Shown one piece after another: positions 48,246-57,300 of a stretch of 64,000 bases of DNA. The DNA comes from Micromonospora sp. NBRC 110009 (GTDB lineage Bacteria; Actinomycetota; Actinomycetes; Mycobacteriales; Micromonosporaceae), in NCBI RefSeq assembly GCF_030518795.1, contig NZ_CP130427.1:682001-746000 (forward strand). Direction: 5' to 3'. Positions within the stretch are counted from its first letter, which is position 1, and every line of letters starts with the position of its first letter. The notes below the pieces were generated by a model that had not been told where the DNA came from, ran no database searches, and worked only from the letters and a program-made list of their open reading frames with translations. Made by a program: the position numbers and the translations under genes.

Positions 48246-50944
48246 AACCCGGCCGGCTCGCCGCCACGCTCGGCTCGTGGCGGACCGCGCTGCGCATCGC
48301 CCGGCGCGAGGCCCGCCGGGCCCGCGGGCGTACCGCGCTGGTGCTGGCGATGATCGCGCTGCCCGTGCTGGCGCTGAGCTTCGCCGCCGCGAGCTACGAC
48401 ATGGCCGAGCTGACCCGGGCGGAGCGGCTGGACCGGCAGCTCGGGGTGGCCGACGCCGAGCTTCGCTGGACGGCGGTGAACCCGGTGACCCAGGACGCCT
48501 GGGGCGAGGGCTACGGGACGGTCGGGGGCGAGACGGTGCCGCGGATCCGTCCGGTCACGGCCGACGAGATCCGGTCGGTGCTGCCCGCCGGCAGCCGGGT
48601 CGCCCTGCTGCGCCGCTGGGTCCCGTTCGAGGTACGGGTCGACGGTCGCGCCGTGTCGCTGGACGGCCGCGCCCTCGACCTCACCGACCCGCTCACCGGC
48701 TCCCTCGCGACGCTGCGCGCCGGCCGGCGGCCGACCGCCCCCGACGAGATCGCGGTCAGCCCGCGCGCGCTGCGCCGGCTCGGCGTACGCCTCGGTGACC
48801 CGGTGCAGACCACCGGCGGCATCAGGTACCTCGTGGTCGGGGTGGTGGAGTTCCCGGACAACCTGCGGGAGGTGGTCGCGCTGCGGCCGGAGAGCCCGAT
48901 CGGGTCGCTCCCGAAGCCGGAGGAGAGCTGGCTGGTGGACCTGCCCGGGCCGGTGGACCGGGCGCTGGCGGACCGGCTGAACGCGCGCGGGGTCGTGGTG
49001 TCCGCCCGGGCCCCGGTGCCGGGGCGGGACGCGGTGTACACCGGCTCGACGCTGCCCGACCCGGAACAGGCCGGCAACGCGGTGCTGGTCGGCGGGCTCG
49101 GCCTGCTGGAGGTGGTGCTGCTGGTCGGCCCGGCCTTCGCGGTCGGCGTACGCCGGCGCCGGCGAGACCTCGCCCTGGTGGCGGTGGCCGGCGGGGACGC
49201 GGCGCACCTGCGCCGCATCGTGCTCGCCGACGGGGTGGTACTCGGCGCGGGCGGGGCGGCGCTCGGCCTGCTGCTCGGCGTCGGCGCCGCGCTCGCCGGC
49301 CGGCCGCTCGTCGAGCAGTACCTGGTGTCCGCCCGCTTCGGCGGGTACCGGATCTTCCCGTCCGCGCTGGCCGCGATCGCCGCAGTGGCGGTGCTGGCCG
49401 GGGTGCTGGCCGCGCTGGCCCCGGCCTGGGCGGCGGCCCGGCAGGACGTGGTGGCCGGCCTCGCCGGTCGACGCAACCCGCCCCGGCACCGCCGGCACTG
49501 GCTGCTCCTCGGGATGCTGCTCACCGTCGCCGGCTCCGTCGTCGCGGCGCTGGGCGCCGCCGGCACCACCCCGACGGTGGTGCTGGCCGGGCTGATCCTC
49601 GGCGAACTGGGGCTGGTCTTCTGCACCCCGACCCTGATCGGGCTGCTCGCCCGGGCGGGCCGGCTGCTGCCGCTGACGCCCCGGCTCGCGCTGCGCGACG
49701 CCAGCCGCAACCGTTCCTCGGCCGCCCCGGCCATCTCCGCGGTGATGGCGGCGGTGGCCGGCAGCGTCGCCCTCGGCATCTACGTGGCCAGCGACGACGC
49801 CCGCGACCGCGCGGCCTGGCAGCCGGGCCTGCCGCCCGGCAACGTGGCGCTGCTGCGGACCGACCCGCCGGAGGCCGCCGGGTCGCTGCCGCCGGCCGAC
49901 GAGGTCGCCCGGCCGGTCCGGGCCGTACTGCCGAACGCCACGATCGTCGCGGTCGCCACCCCGGAGTGCGCCCGGCCGGCCGCTCCGGAGGACTTCTGCG
50001 TCGCCGCCGCGGTGCTGCCGCCGGAACGGCGCTGCCCGTACGAGCCGGCCTGGAACACCGCCACCGGCGGACGCACGCCGGCGGGCGACGACCCGCGGTG
50101 CGTGCGGACCCTCCGTGAGCCGAGCGACATCGGCCTCCCCGCGGTGGTGGACGACGGTGCGGTGCTGCCCGCGCTCACCGGCGCCCCGGCGGAGGAGGTG
50201 GCCGCCGCCACCCGGGTGCTGCGGGCCGGCGGGGTGGTGGTCACCGACCCCCGGCGGCTGGTCGACGGCCGGGTGACGGTCGAGGTCACCCACGGCTCCG
50301 GCGCCCCGACCGCCACCGCCACCCTGCCGGGGTATCCGCTGCGCGGCGGCCTCCCCGTCGACCGGCTCTTCCTGTCCCCGCGCGCGGCGGCCGCCGTCGG
50401 CGTCGTCGCGGCGCCGCTCGGCTACCTGATCGACACGGACGCCCCACCGAACGCCCGGGAGCAGAGCCGTCTCGCCGCCGAGCTGTCCCGGGTCGCCCCG
50501 CTGTCGGTCCAGGTGTCGACCGAGGGGCCGGGGTCCGACCAGCGCCCGCTGCTGCTCCTGCTGGCCGTCGCCTCCGGCGTGATCACCCTGGGCGCGGCCG
50601 GGGTGGCCACCGGCCTCGCCGCCGCCGAGGGCCGCCGGGACCTCTCCACCCTGGCCGCGGTCGGCGCCGACCCCCGGGTACGTCGGGTGCTGTCGCTCTG
50701 CCAGGCCGGGGTGATCGCGGTGCTCGGCTCGGCGCTCGGTATCGGGGCCGGCCTCGGCTCGGCGACCATCATCCTGGTGTCCCTGAACCGGCGCTACGCC
50801 CAGACCTGGCCGGTCACCGAGCCGTACCCGCTGGTGGTGCCCGGGCTGACCCTGAGCGTGCTGGTGGTGGTGCCGCTGGTGGCGATGCTCGGGGCCGGGC
50901 TGCTCACCCGGTCCCGGCTGCCCGTGGAGCGCCGGCTGGACTGA
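48242..50944 (+). CDS. FtsX-like ABC permease
   Basis: 900 residues, the large actinobacterial form with two FtsX domains. Ten hydrophobic segments: one near 29-50, three at about 280-400, two more around 415-470, one near 500, and three at about 770-890; large extracytoplasmic domains lie between. GTG start in the stop of the ATPase gene (GTGA). Together with the ATPase it would be a mechanotransmission-type exporter or antimicrobial-resistance pump rather than an importer. Confidence 0.92.
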   Translation: MKPGRLAATLGSWRTALRIARREARRARGRTALVLAMIALPVLALSFAAASYDMAELTRAERLDRQLGVADAELRWTAVNPVTQDAWGEGYGTVGGETVPRIRPVTADEIRSVLPAGSRVALLRRWVPFEVRVDGRAVSLDGRALDLTDPLTGSLATLRAGRRPTAPDEIAVSPRALRRLGVRLGDPVQTTGGIRYLVVGVVEFPDNLREVVALRPESPIGSLPKPEESWLVDLPGPVDRALADRLNARGVVVSARAPVPGRDAVYTGSTLPDPEQAGNAVLVGGLGLLEVVLLVGPAFAVGVRRRRRDLALVAVAGGDAAHLRRIVLADGVVLGAGGAALGLLLGVGAALAGRPLVEQYLVSARFGGYRIFPSALAAIAAVAVLAGVLAALAPAWAAARQDVVAGLAGRRNPPRHRRHWLLLGMLLTVAGSVVAALGAAGTTPTVVLAGLILGELGLVFCTPTLIGLLARAGRLLPLTPRLALRDASRNRSSAAPAISAVMAAVAGSVALGIYVASDDARDRAAWQPGLPPGNVALLRTDPPEAAGSLPPADEVARPVRAVLPNATIVAVATPECARPAAPEDFCVAAAVLPPERRCPYEPAWNTATGGRTPAGDDPRCVRTLREPSDIGLPAVVDDGAVLPALTGAPAEEVAAATRVLRAGGVVVTDPRRLVDGRVTVEVTHGSGAPTATATLPGYPLRGGLPVDRLFLSPRAAAAVGVVAAPLGYLIDTDAPPNAREQSRLAAELSRVAPLSVQVSTEGPGSDQRPLLLLLAVASGVITLGAAGVATGLAAAEGRRDLSTLAAVGADPRVRRVLSLCQAGVIAVLGSALGIGAGLGSATIILVSLNRRYAQTWPVTEPYPLVVPGLTLSVLVVVPLVAMLGAGLLTRSRLPVERRLD

Positions 50945-51013
50945 GCCGGTCCCAGGTGGACCGGCTGGTCCGTGGGGATGACGGTGGTGGGCCGCGACCG
51001 GCACACTGGGCGG

Positions 51014-51499
51014 GTGTCCGCCCTGGGAACGCTCGCCCGCCGCCTCGGTCACCAGAAGTGGTTCGCCGCCGCCCTGCGTCCGCTCGTTCCCGCCGACCGG
51101 CTGGTCGGGCGGCTGACCAAGGGCCGCGTGGTCGCGTTCGGGCTGGTGCCCTCCCTGGTCCTCACCACCACGGGCCGCCGCTCCGGCAAGCCGCGCAGCA
51201 ATCCCCTGCTCTACGTGCCGGACGGCGACGCGTACGTGGTGATTGCGTCGAACTGGGGACAGCAGCACCAGCCGGCCTGGTCGTTGAACCTGCTCGCCCA
51301 GCCCGCCGCCGAGGTCGACGTGCGGAGCCGCCGGCTCCCGGTCCGGGCCGACCTGGTCGGCGGCGACGAGCGAGAGCGGCTCTTCGCCCGGCTGGTCGAC
51401 GAGTGGCCGGCCTACCGGACGTACGTGGAACGGGCCGGCGGCCGGGAGGTCCGGGTCTTCCGCCTGGTCCCGACGGGCGCGCCCGACCCCACCCCCTGA
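51014..51499 (+). CDS. Deazaflavin (F420)-dependent nitroreductase family protein
   Basis: 161 residues of the DDN/FDOR-B family: the strand L-V-L-T-T-T-G-R-R-S-G-K-P-R-S-N-P-L-L-Y-V is diagnostic, and the N-W-G-Q-Q-H-Q-P-A-W turn follows. Uses F420H2 to reduce quinones, aflatoxins or nitro compounds; native substrate unknown. GTG 51014 is a guess; 50972 and others in frame are open, and a CACACT hexamer ahead would fit a leaderless mRNA from 51014. Confidence 0.82.
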   Translation: MSALGTLARRLGHQKWFAAALRPLVPADRLVGRLTKGRVVAFGLVPSLVLTTTGRRSGKPRSNPLLYVPDGDAYVVIASNWGQQHQPAWSLNLLAQPAAEVDVRSRRLPVRADLVGGDERERLFARLVDEWPAYRTYVERAGGREVRVFRLVPTGAPDPTP

Positions 51500-51621
51500 C
51501 CGGCGACCGGTCCGCCCCGGGCGCGGCGGACGGGCGGGCCGGCGTCGCCTGGCTAGGGTGAGTACGGGCGACGCGCGCCGGGCCACCGACTCGCGGCCCG
51601 TTCGCGGATCGGAGGTGGACC

Positions 51622-52359
51622 GTGGACGCCAGCGGCGCCGAGGTGGAGACCGACCGGTACCTGGACGACCCCCGATGGCGGGTCGCCGAGCGGGTGAGCG
51701 ACGGGGCGCTGCGCCGGTTCGCGGCCGACATCCTCGCGATCGCGGTGCACGGCCCGCTCGCGCACGGCGACGACGACGGCGGCGGGGACGGCGAGGTGGG
51801 GCTGCTCATGGTCACCTACCGGCCGGGCGGCGGGCCGCCCCCGGCCACCCGCCGGGTGGACGGCGTGCTCGTCGACCTCACCGTCGCCGGGGCCGACGAC
51901 TACCTGCGGCAGGCCCGCACCATCACCCCGCTCTGGCCGCTCACCGCCGACCGGTACGTCACCACCCGCGCCCTGCACGACCCGACCGGCTGGCTGCGCA
52001 CCCTGCGCGACGAGCACCTGGCCCGGCTGGCCCGGGCCCGACCGGCCGAGTTCACCGCCGCCGCCCGCCGGGCGTGGTACCGGGGCAGCGCCGCGCACGC
52101 CCGGGCGCTCCGGCTCGCCGAGTGGTACGAGACCGACCAGGCGCTGCTCATGCTCGGCGAGGCCCGGCTGGCCGCGGCCACGGTGCACGGCCTGTTCAGC
52201 CGCACCTACTTCCGCGACCCGGGCGACGCGGTACGGCGTACCGGGCTGGCCGGCGCGGACATGACCGAGGTGGGGACGGTGCTGGCCGGCCAGGCCGAGG
52301 AACTGGCCGCCCGGGGCCGCCCGATCGACGGCACCGTCGACGACCTCCTCTCCGGCTGA
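51622..52359 (+). CDS. Nucleotidyltransferase-fold protein
   Basis: 245 residues. Residues 28-60 have an H-G-x-L-A-H-G core instead of G-S and an acidic D-x-E pair in D-G-E-V-G-L, then D-L-T at about 95: an altered NTase core, suggesting an inactive or unusual enzyme. The second half (about 130-245) is helical with W-Y-x-x-D-Q-A-L-L-M-L. GTG start with GGAGG 6 bases ahead; TAGGGT at 51554-51559 could be the -10. Function unknown. Confidence 0.72.
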   Translation: MDASGAEVETDRYLDDPRWRVAERVSDGALRRFAADILAIAVHGPLAHGDDDGGGDGEVGLLMVTYRPGGGPPPATRRVDGVLVDLTVAGADDYLRQARTITPLWPLTADRYVTTRALHDPTGWLRTLRDEHLARLARARPAEFTAAARRAWYRGSAAHARALRLAEWYETDQALLMLGEARLAAATVHGLFSRTYFRDPGDAVRRTGLAGADMTEVGTVLAGQAEELAARGRPIDGTVDDLLSG

Positions 52360-52388
52360 CCCGCCCCACGGTCGGGAGCGGGTACCGG

Positions 52389-53105
52389 TCAGCCGATGCC
52401 GCCCTGGATGCCGATCAGGGTGCCGACCAGGTAGGTCGCGGCGGCCGCGAGGGCGCCGAGCAGGAGTTGCCGCAGGCCGCTGGTCCACCAGGCCCGGTTG
52501 GTGAACCGGGCGACGATCACGCCGGCCAGGAAGAGGCCCACCCCGCCGACACCGAGCGCCAGCCAGAGGCTGGTGAAGCCGAGCAGGTAGGTCAGCAGCG
52601 GCACCAGCGCGCCCACCGAGAAGCAGAGGAACGACGAGATGGCCGCCGCCCAGGGGCTCGGCTGTTCGTCCGGGTCGACACCCAACTCCTCCCGGACGTG
52701 CACCCGCAGCGCCTCCTCCGGGTTGCGCCGGACCGCGTCGGCGACCTGCATGGCCAGGTCCCGGGGCAGCCCCCGGGCCACCCACGCCTCGGCCAGCTCG
52801 CGGGCCTCCGCCTCGGGGTGGCGTTCCAGCTCGCGCCGCTCCTTGGCCACCTCGGCGGCCACCTGCTCGTTGGCCGACCGGACGCTGGTGTACTCCCCCA
52901 GCCCCATCGAGATGGCGCCGGCCACCAGCCCGGCGGTGCCGGTGAGGATGATGCTGCGCGGCGAGACGCCGCCGCCGCCGACACCGGCGATCAGCGCGAT
53001 GTTGGTGACCAGCCCGTCCATCGCGCCGAACACGGCGGGCCGCAGCCAGCCGCCGGACACGTCCGCGTGGTGCGCCTCCCGCAACGCCGCCGGGGTCTCG
53101 GTCAC
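52389..53105 (-). CDS. VIT1/CCC1-type membrane protein
   Basis: 238 residues. Five helices: residues 17-45 ([14 protein letters not shown]), 50-70, and three at the C-terminus (about 150-235). Between lies a hydrophilic, acidic helical segment (about 75-135) with E[15 protein letters not shown]: this metal-binding insert is typical of CCC1/VIT relatives. Moves iron or manganese out of the cytosol in relatives. Start GTG 53105 overlaps the map stop by 4 bases. Confidence 0.86.
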   Translation of the reverse strand: MTETPAALREAHHADVSGGWLRPAVFGAMDGLVTNIALIAGVGGGGVSPRSIILTGTAGLVAGAISMGLGEYTSVRSANEQVAAEVAKERRELERHPEAEARELAEAWVARGLPRDLAMQVADAVRRNPEEALRVHVREELGVDPDEQPSPWAAAISSFLCFSVGALVPLLTYLLGFTSLWLALGVGGVGLFLAGVIVARFTNRAWWTSGLRQLLLGALAAAATYLVGTLIGIQGGIG

Positions 53106-53959
53106 GGCAGCGTCAGGATCTCGTAGCCGTCGTCGGTCACGACGATGGTGTGCTCGAACTGGGCGGTCCACTTGCGGTCCTTGGTGACCACCGTCCAGCC
53201 GTCGTCCCACATGTCGTACTGGTAGGTGCCGATGGTGATCATCGGCTCGATGGTGAACGTCATGCCCGGCTCCATCACGTCCGTGGGGCGCGGGCTGTCG
53301 TAGTGCGGCACGTAGAGACCGCTGTGGAAGGACTCGCCGATGCCGTGGCCGGTGAAGTCGCGGACCACGCCGTAGCCGAACCGCTTCGCGTACGACTCGA
53401 TGACCCGGCCGATCACGTTGATCTGCCGGCCCGGGGCGACCGCCTTGATGCCGCGCATCATGGCCTCGTGGGTCCGCTCGACGAGCAGCCGGGCCTCCTC
53501 GCTCACCTCGCCCACACAGAAGGTGGCGTCGGTGTCGCCGTGCACCCCGTCCAGGTACGCGGTGACGTCGACGTTGATGATGTCGCCGTCCTCGAGCACC
53601 GTCGAGTCCGGGATGCCGTGGCAGATCACCTCGTTGAGGCTGGTGCAGCAGGACTTCGGGAAGCCCTTGTAGCCCAGCGTCGACGGGTAGGCGCCGTGGT
53701 CGCAGAGGAACTCGTGGACCACCTTGTCGATCTCGTCGGTGGTCACCCCCGGCTTGCAGTGCTCGCCCGCGAGCTGGGTGGCCTGGGCGGCGAGCCGGCC
53801 GGCGACCCGCATCTTCTCGATGGTCTCCGGCGCCTGCACGTGCGAGCCGCGGTATTCCTGGGGACGCTTCTTACCCACGTACTCGGGGCGCGGGATGTGG
53901 GCGGGCACCGCTCGCCACGGGGAGAGCGTGCCTGGGGTCAGCGGCGCACGGACGGTCAT
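53102..53959 (-). CDS. map: Methionine aminopeptidase, type I
   Basis: 285 residues, with the N-terminal extension (about 1-40, with a P-x-x-P stretch near 22-27) seen in actinobacterial MetAP1c. Metal site: Asp in N-V-D-V-T-A-Y and D-T-D-A-T-F, His in G-H-G-I-G, Glu in T-I-E-P-M and Q-F-E-H-T. Removes initiator Met from new proteins in the cytoplasm. Start ATG 53959; GTG two codons earlier is open too. Downstream VIT-type gene is coupled by GTGA. Confidence 0.96.
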   Translation of the reverse strand: MTVRAPLTPGTLSPWRAVPAHIPRPEYVGKKRPQEYRGSHVQAPETIEKMRVAGRLAAQATQLAGEHCKPGVTTDEIDKVVHEFLCDHGAYPSTLGYKGFPKSCCTSLNEVICHGIPDSTVLEDGDIINVDVTAYLDGVHGDTDATFCVGEVSEEARLLVERTHEAMMRGIKAVAPGRQINVIGRVIESYAKRFGYGVVRDFTGHGIGESFHSGLYVPHYDSPRPTDVMEPGMTFTIEPMITIGTYQYDMWDDGWTVVTKDRKWTAQFEHTIVVTDDGYEILTLP

Positions 53960-54019
53960 GACCACAGCCTATCGCCGCACGCCCGGGTGACTCCCGCCAC
54001 GGCCCGCTCGCCCGGGTTG

Positions 54020-54048
54020 TTGCCGCGCCGCAAGCGCTGTGCCATTGT
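54020..54048 (+). promoter_or_regulatory. Leaderless promoter of STAS gene
   Basis: TTGCCG (54020-54025), 17-base spacer, CATTGT (54043-54048), 6 bases before the GTG start. No ribosome site is present, in line with leaderless translation. Confidence 0.5.
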
Positions 54049-54054
54049 GGCTGC

Positions 54055-54369
54055 GTGGATCAAGGGGCCCCTCCTCCCGCCTTCTCCGCGACGGCGGAGG
54101 TCGACGGTGACCGGCTCCGTGTGGTGGTGATCGGCGAGGTCGACATGGCCACCGCCGACACCATGTTCCAGACCGCCCTCCGCGAGCCGGCCGCCCAGGT
54201 CACCCTCGACCTGCGCGGCGTCACCTTCTTCGACTCGGCGGCGATCCACGCGCTGGTCCGGCTGGCTCAGCGCTTCCCGGGCATGCTGAGCGTGCTGCCG
54301 TCCCGGCAGGTGCGCCGGGTGCTGGAAGTCGCCGGCCTGGGCGAACAGGACTGGCTGCACGGCGCCTGA
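54055..54369 (+). CDS. STAS-domain anti-sigma factor antagonist
   Basis: 104 residues of the SpoIIAA/RsbV type: V-V-I-G-E-V-D-M-A-T-A (24-34), central D-L-R-G-V-T-F-F-D-S-A-A-I-H-A-L with the phosphorylatable Ser61. GTG 54055. It faces the large kinase/phosphatase gene (convergent, 22 bases apart), whose C-terminal RsbW-like ATPase and PP2C domains are natural partners: one would phosphorylate and the other dephosphorylate Ser61. Confidence 0.9.
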   Translation: MDQGAPPPAFSATAEVDGDRLRVVVIGEVDMATADTMFQTALREPAAQVTLDLRGVTFFDSAAIHALVRLAQRFPGMLSVLPSRQVRRVLEVAGLGEQDWLHGA

Positions 54370-54375
54370 CCGACC

Positions 54376-54390
54376 CGGCCCGCGGGGCCG
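54376..54390. terminator. Short hairpin between STAS and kinase genes
   Basis: CGGCCC (54376-54381) pairs with GGGCCG (54385-54390), 3-base loop, between two convergent stop codons that are 22 bases apart. Confidence 0.5.
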
Positions 54391-54391
54391 C

Positions 54392-57300
54392 TCAGTCCGC
54401 CAGCCGCCGGCGCAGCGTCACCTCGGTGCCCTCGTCGGTCCGCGCCACGGTCAGGTCGCCGAGCGCCTGGATCAACGCCAGGCCCCGCCCCCGGAAGCTC
54501 GAACCCGTCGACTCCCGCCAGTGTCCGCTGTCCCGGACCGTGGCGGTCACTGTCCGGTCCTCGATCGTCACGTCGATGGAGATCACCGGCTCGGCCGGGG
54601 TGACCGGGTGCTCGATGGCGTTGGCGGCGGCCTCGGAGATCGCCACGGTCAGGTCGAACAGGTCGGTCTCGCCGACGCGGTGGGCGACCAGGAAGTCCTC
54701 CAGCCGCTTGCGCAGCACGCTGAGCCGGGTCGGATCGGCCGGCAGCCGCAGGGTGAAGCGGTTCAGCTCGGCCGCCTCCAGGGCCAGCACCGCCACGTCG
54801 TCGTGCCGGTCCCGCCTCGCCACCCGCTCGACCACCGCGTCGACCAGGTCGGCAACGTGCTCGCCCCGGGTGGTCGCGTCCAGGCGGAGCTGCCGGAGCC
54901 CGGCGTCGATGCCGAACTGCCGATCCTCGATCAGGCCGTCGGTGTACAGCAGCAGACGACCGCCGGGGGCCAGCTCACCCTCGACGGTCTGGTACTCGGT
55001 CCGGGGGATCGCGCCGATGGGCGGACCGAGGGCCCGGTCGTGCAGGAACGCCACGTGGTCGCCGCGGATCAGCAGCGGCGACGGGTGACCCGCACTGGCG
55101 TACCGCAGCCGCCCGGTGCGCGGGGAGAACCAGAGGCAGAACACGGTGGCGAAGGAACCGCCCTCGGTGGAGCCGACCAGGTGGTTGAGCCGGGTCAGCG
55201 CCGTCCCCGGAGCGAAGCCCTCCAGCACGTACGCCCGCAGCGCGTTGCGGAGCTGGCCCATGGCGGCGGCGGCCGGCACGCCCTTGCCCACCACGTCGCC
55301 GATCACCAGCACCAGCTCGTCGTCCGGGGCGCGGATCACGTCGTACCAGTCGCCGCCGACCTCCACGTCGGCGCTGCCCGGCAGGTAACGGCTGGCCACC
55401 ACCGCGCCGGGCAGCCTCGGCAGCGTACGCGGCAGCAGGCTGTGCTGCAGGGTGGTGGCGATCCGGTGCTCGGCCTCGTAGAGCTGGGCGTTCTCCAGCC
55501 GCACGCCGACCAGCCGGGCCAGCTCGGTGAGCGCGGCCTGCTCGGTGCCGCCGCCCTCCCGGCGCCACACCCGCAGCTCGCCGAGCTGCTCGCCGGTGGT
55601 CCCGGTCAGCGGCAGCACCGCCGACGGTTCGAGCGGAGCGTCGCCGCCGCCGTCCGCCTCGTGGCGGGCCCCGGTGGCGGTGACCACCACCCGGGCCGCC
55701 TCGGCGAGGGCGAGCGCGTGCCGGGCGGCGACCTGCACCACCTCGGCCGTGGAGCGGGCGGTGTTGATCGCGACGGCCGCGTCGGCGAGGCCGCGCAGCC
55801 GGCGGATGATCTGCCCGCGCAGCTGGCCCAGCTCGACGTTGGATCGGACCCGGGCGATCAGCTCCGGGCTGGAGAAGGGCTTGGTCAGGTAGTCGTCGGC
55901 GCCGACCGCCAGCCCGGCGACCTCCTCGGCCGACCCGGCCCGGGCGGAGAGCAGCACGATCGGCACGTGCCGGGTGGCCGGGTTGGTCCGCAGCGCGGTG
56001 ACCAGCCCGAAGCCGTCCAGCCGGGGCATCATCACGTCGGTCAGCACCAGGTCGAACGGGGAGTCGACGGCCAGCCGCAGGGCCTCCACCCCGTCCGGCA
56101 CGGCGACCACCTCGTACGCCGGGGAGAGCAGCCGGCTGACGTGCTCACGCAGGTCGGCGTTGTCGTCGGCGAACAGGATCCGGCCCGCGCCGGCCGGCGC
56201 CCCGGTCGGCGCGGGCAGGCCGGCGGGCCGGTTCACCTCGTCGGTCCAGAGCGTGGTCTCGGCGACGTGGAGGCGGGCGTGCTCCGGCTCGCCCAGCGGC
56301 AGCGGCGCGAGCACGGCCACCCGGTCGGCGGGCAGGTGCTCGTAGCCGAACGGGACGGTGACGGTGAACGTGCTGCCCTGGTCGACGACGCTGCGCGCCG
56401 CGACGGTGCCGCCGTGCATCTCGACCAGCTCGCGGACCAGGGCGAGGCCGATGCCGGTGCCCTCGTGGCTGCGGGAGCGGACCCCCGGCACCCGGTGGAA
56501 CCGTTCGAACACGTGCGGCAGCTCTTCCGGCGCGATGCCGACGCCGGTGTCGGCCACCTCCAGCACGGCGGCGCCGTCACGGGCGCGGACCCGGACCCGG
56601 ATGTCGCCGTGGAAGGTGAACTTGAGGGCGTTGGACATCAGGTTGAGGACGATCTTCTCCCACATGTCCCGGTCGAGGTGGACCGGCGCGGGCAGCGGCG
56701 GGCAGTCGACCACCAGGCGCAGCCCGGCCCGCTCGGTGGCCGAGCGGAAGGTGCTCACCAGGCGCGCGGTGTAGTCGGCCAGGTCGGTGGGCTGGTAGCT
56801 GGCGGCCAGCCGGCCGGACTCCAGCCGGGAGAAGTCGAGCACCGTGTTGACCAGCTTGAGCAGGCGCAGCGCGTTGCGGCGCGTCATGGTCAGCCGGTCG
56901 GTGTACGCGGCCGGCAGCCCCGGGTCGGCGAGCAGGTCCTCCAGCGGGCCGAGGACCAGGGTGAGCGGGGTACGGAACTCGTGGCTGACGTTGGCGAAGA
57001 AGTTCGTCTTGGCCCGATCCAGGGCGGCCAGCTCGGCGGCCCGGGCGCGCTCGTGCTCGTACGCCCGCTGCTTGCCGACCGCCCGGGAGATCTGGGCGCC
57101 GACCAGATCGACGAAGTCGCGGTAGTCGTCGGAGAACGGTAGCCGGCGGGCGAGCCCGACCAGCAGCACGCCGGCTGGCGCGCTGGTGGCGACCAGCGGC
57201 AGCAGCAGGGCCTGGTCGGCGGCGTCCGGCGGGACCTGGCCGAGCAGGTCGGCGACGGACACCCGGCGGGCCGCGTCGACGCTCGCTCCGTCGCCCGGTC

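Noticed and set aside
47789-51586. A 1265-codon minus-strand frame opposite the ABC exporter
   Set aside because: Overlaps entirely the ATPase, permease and F420 reductase genes, all with family motifs; the antisense frame has none.
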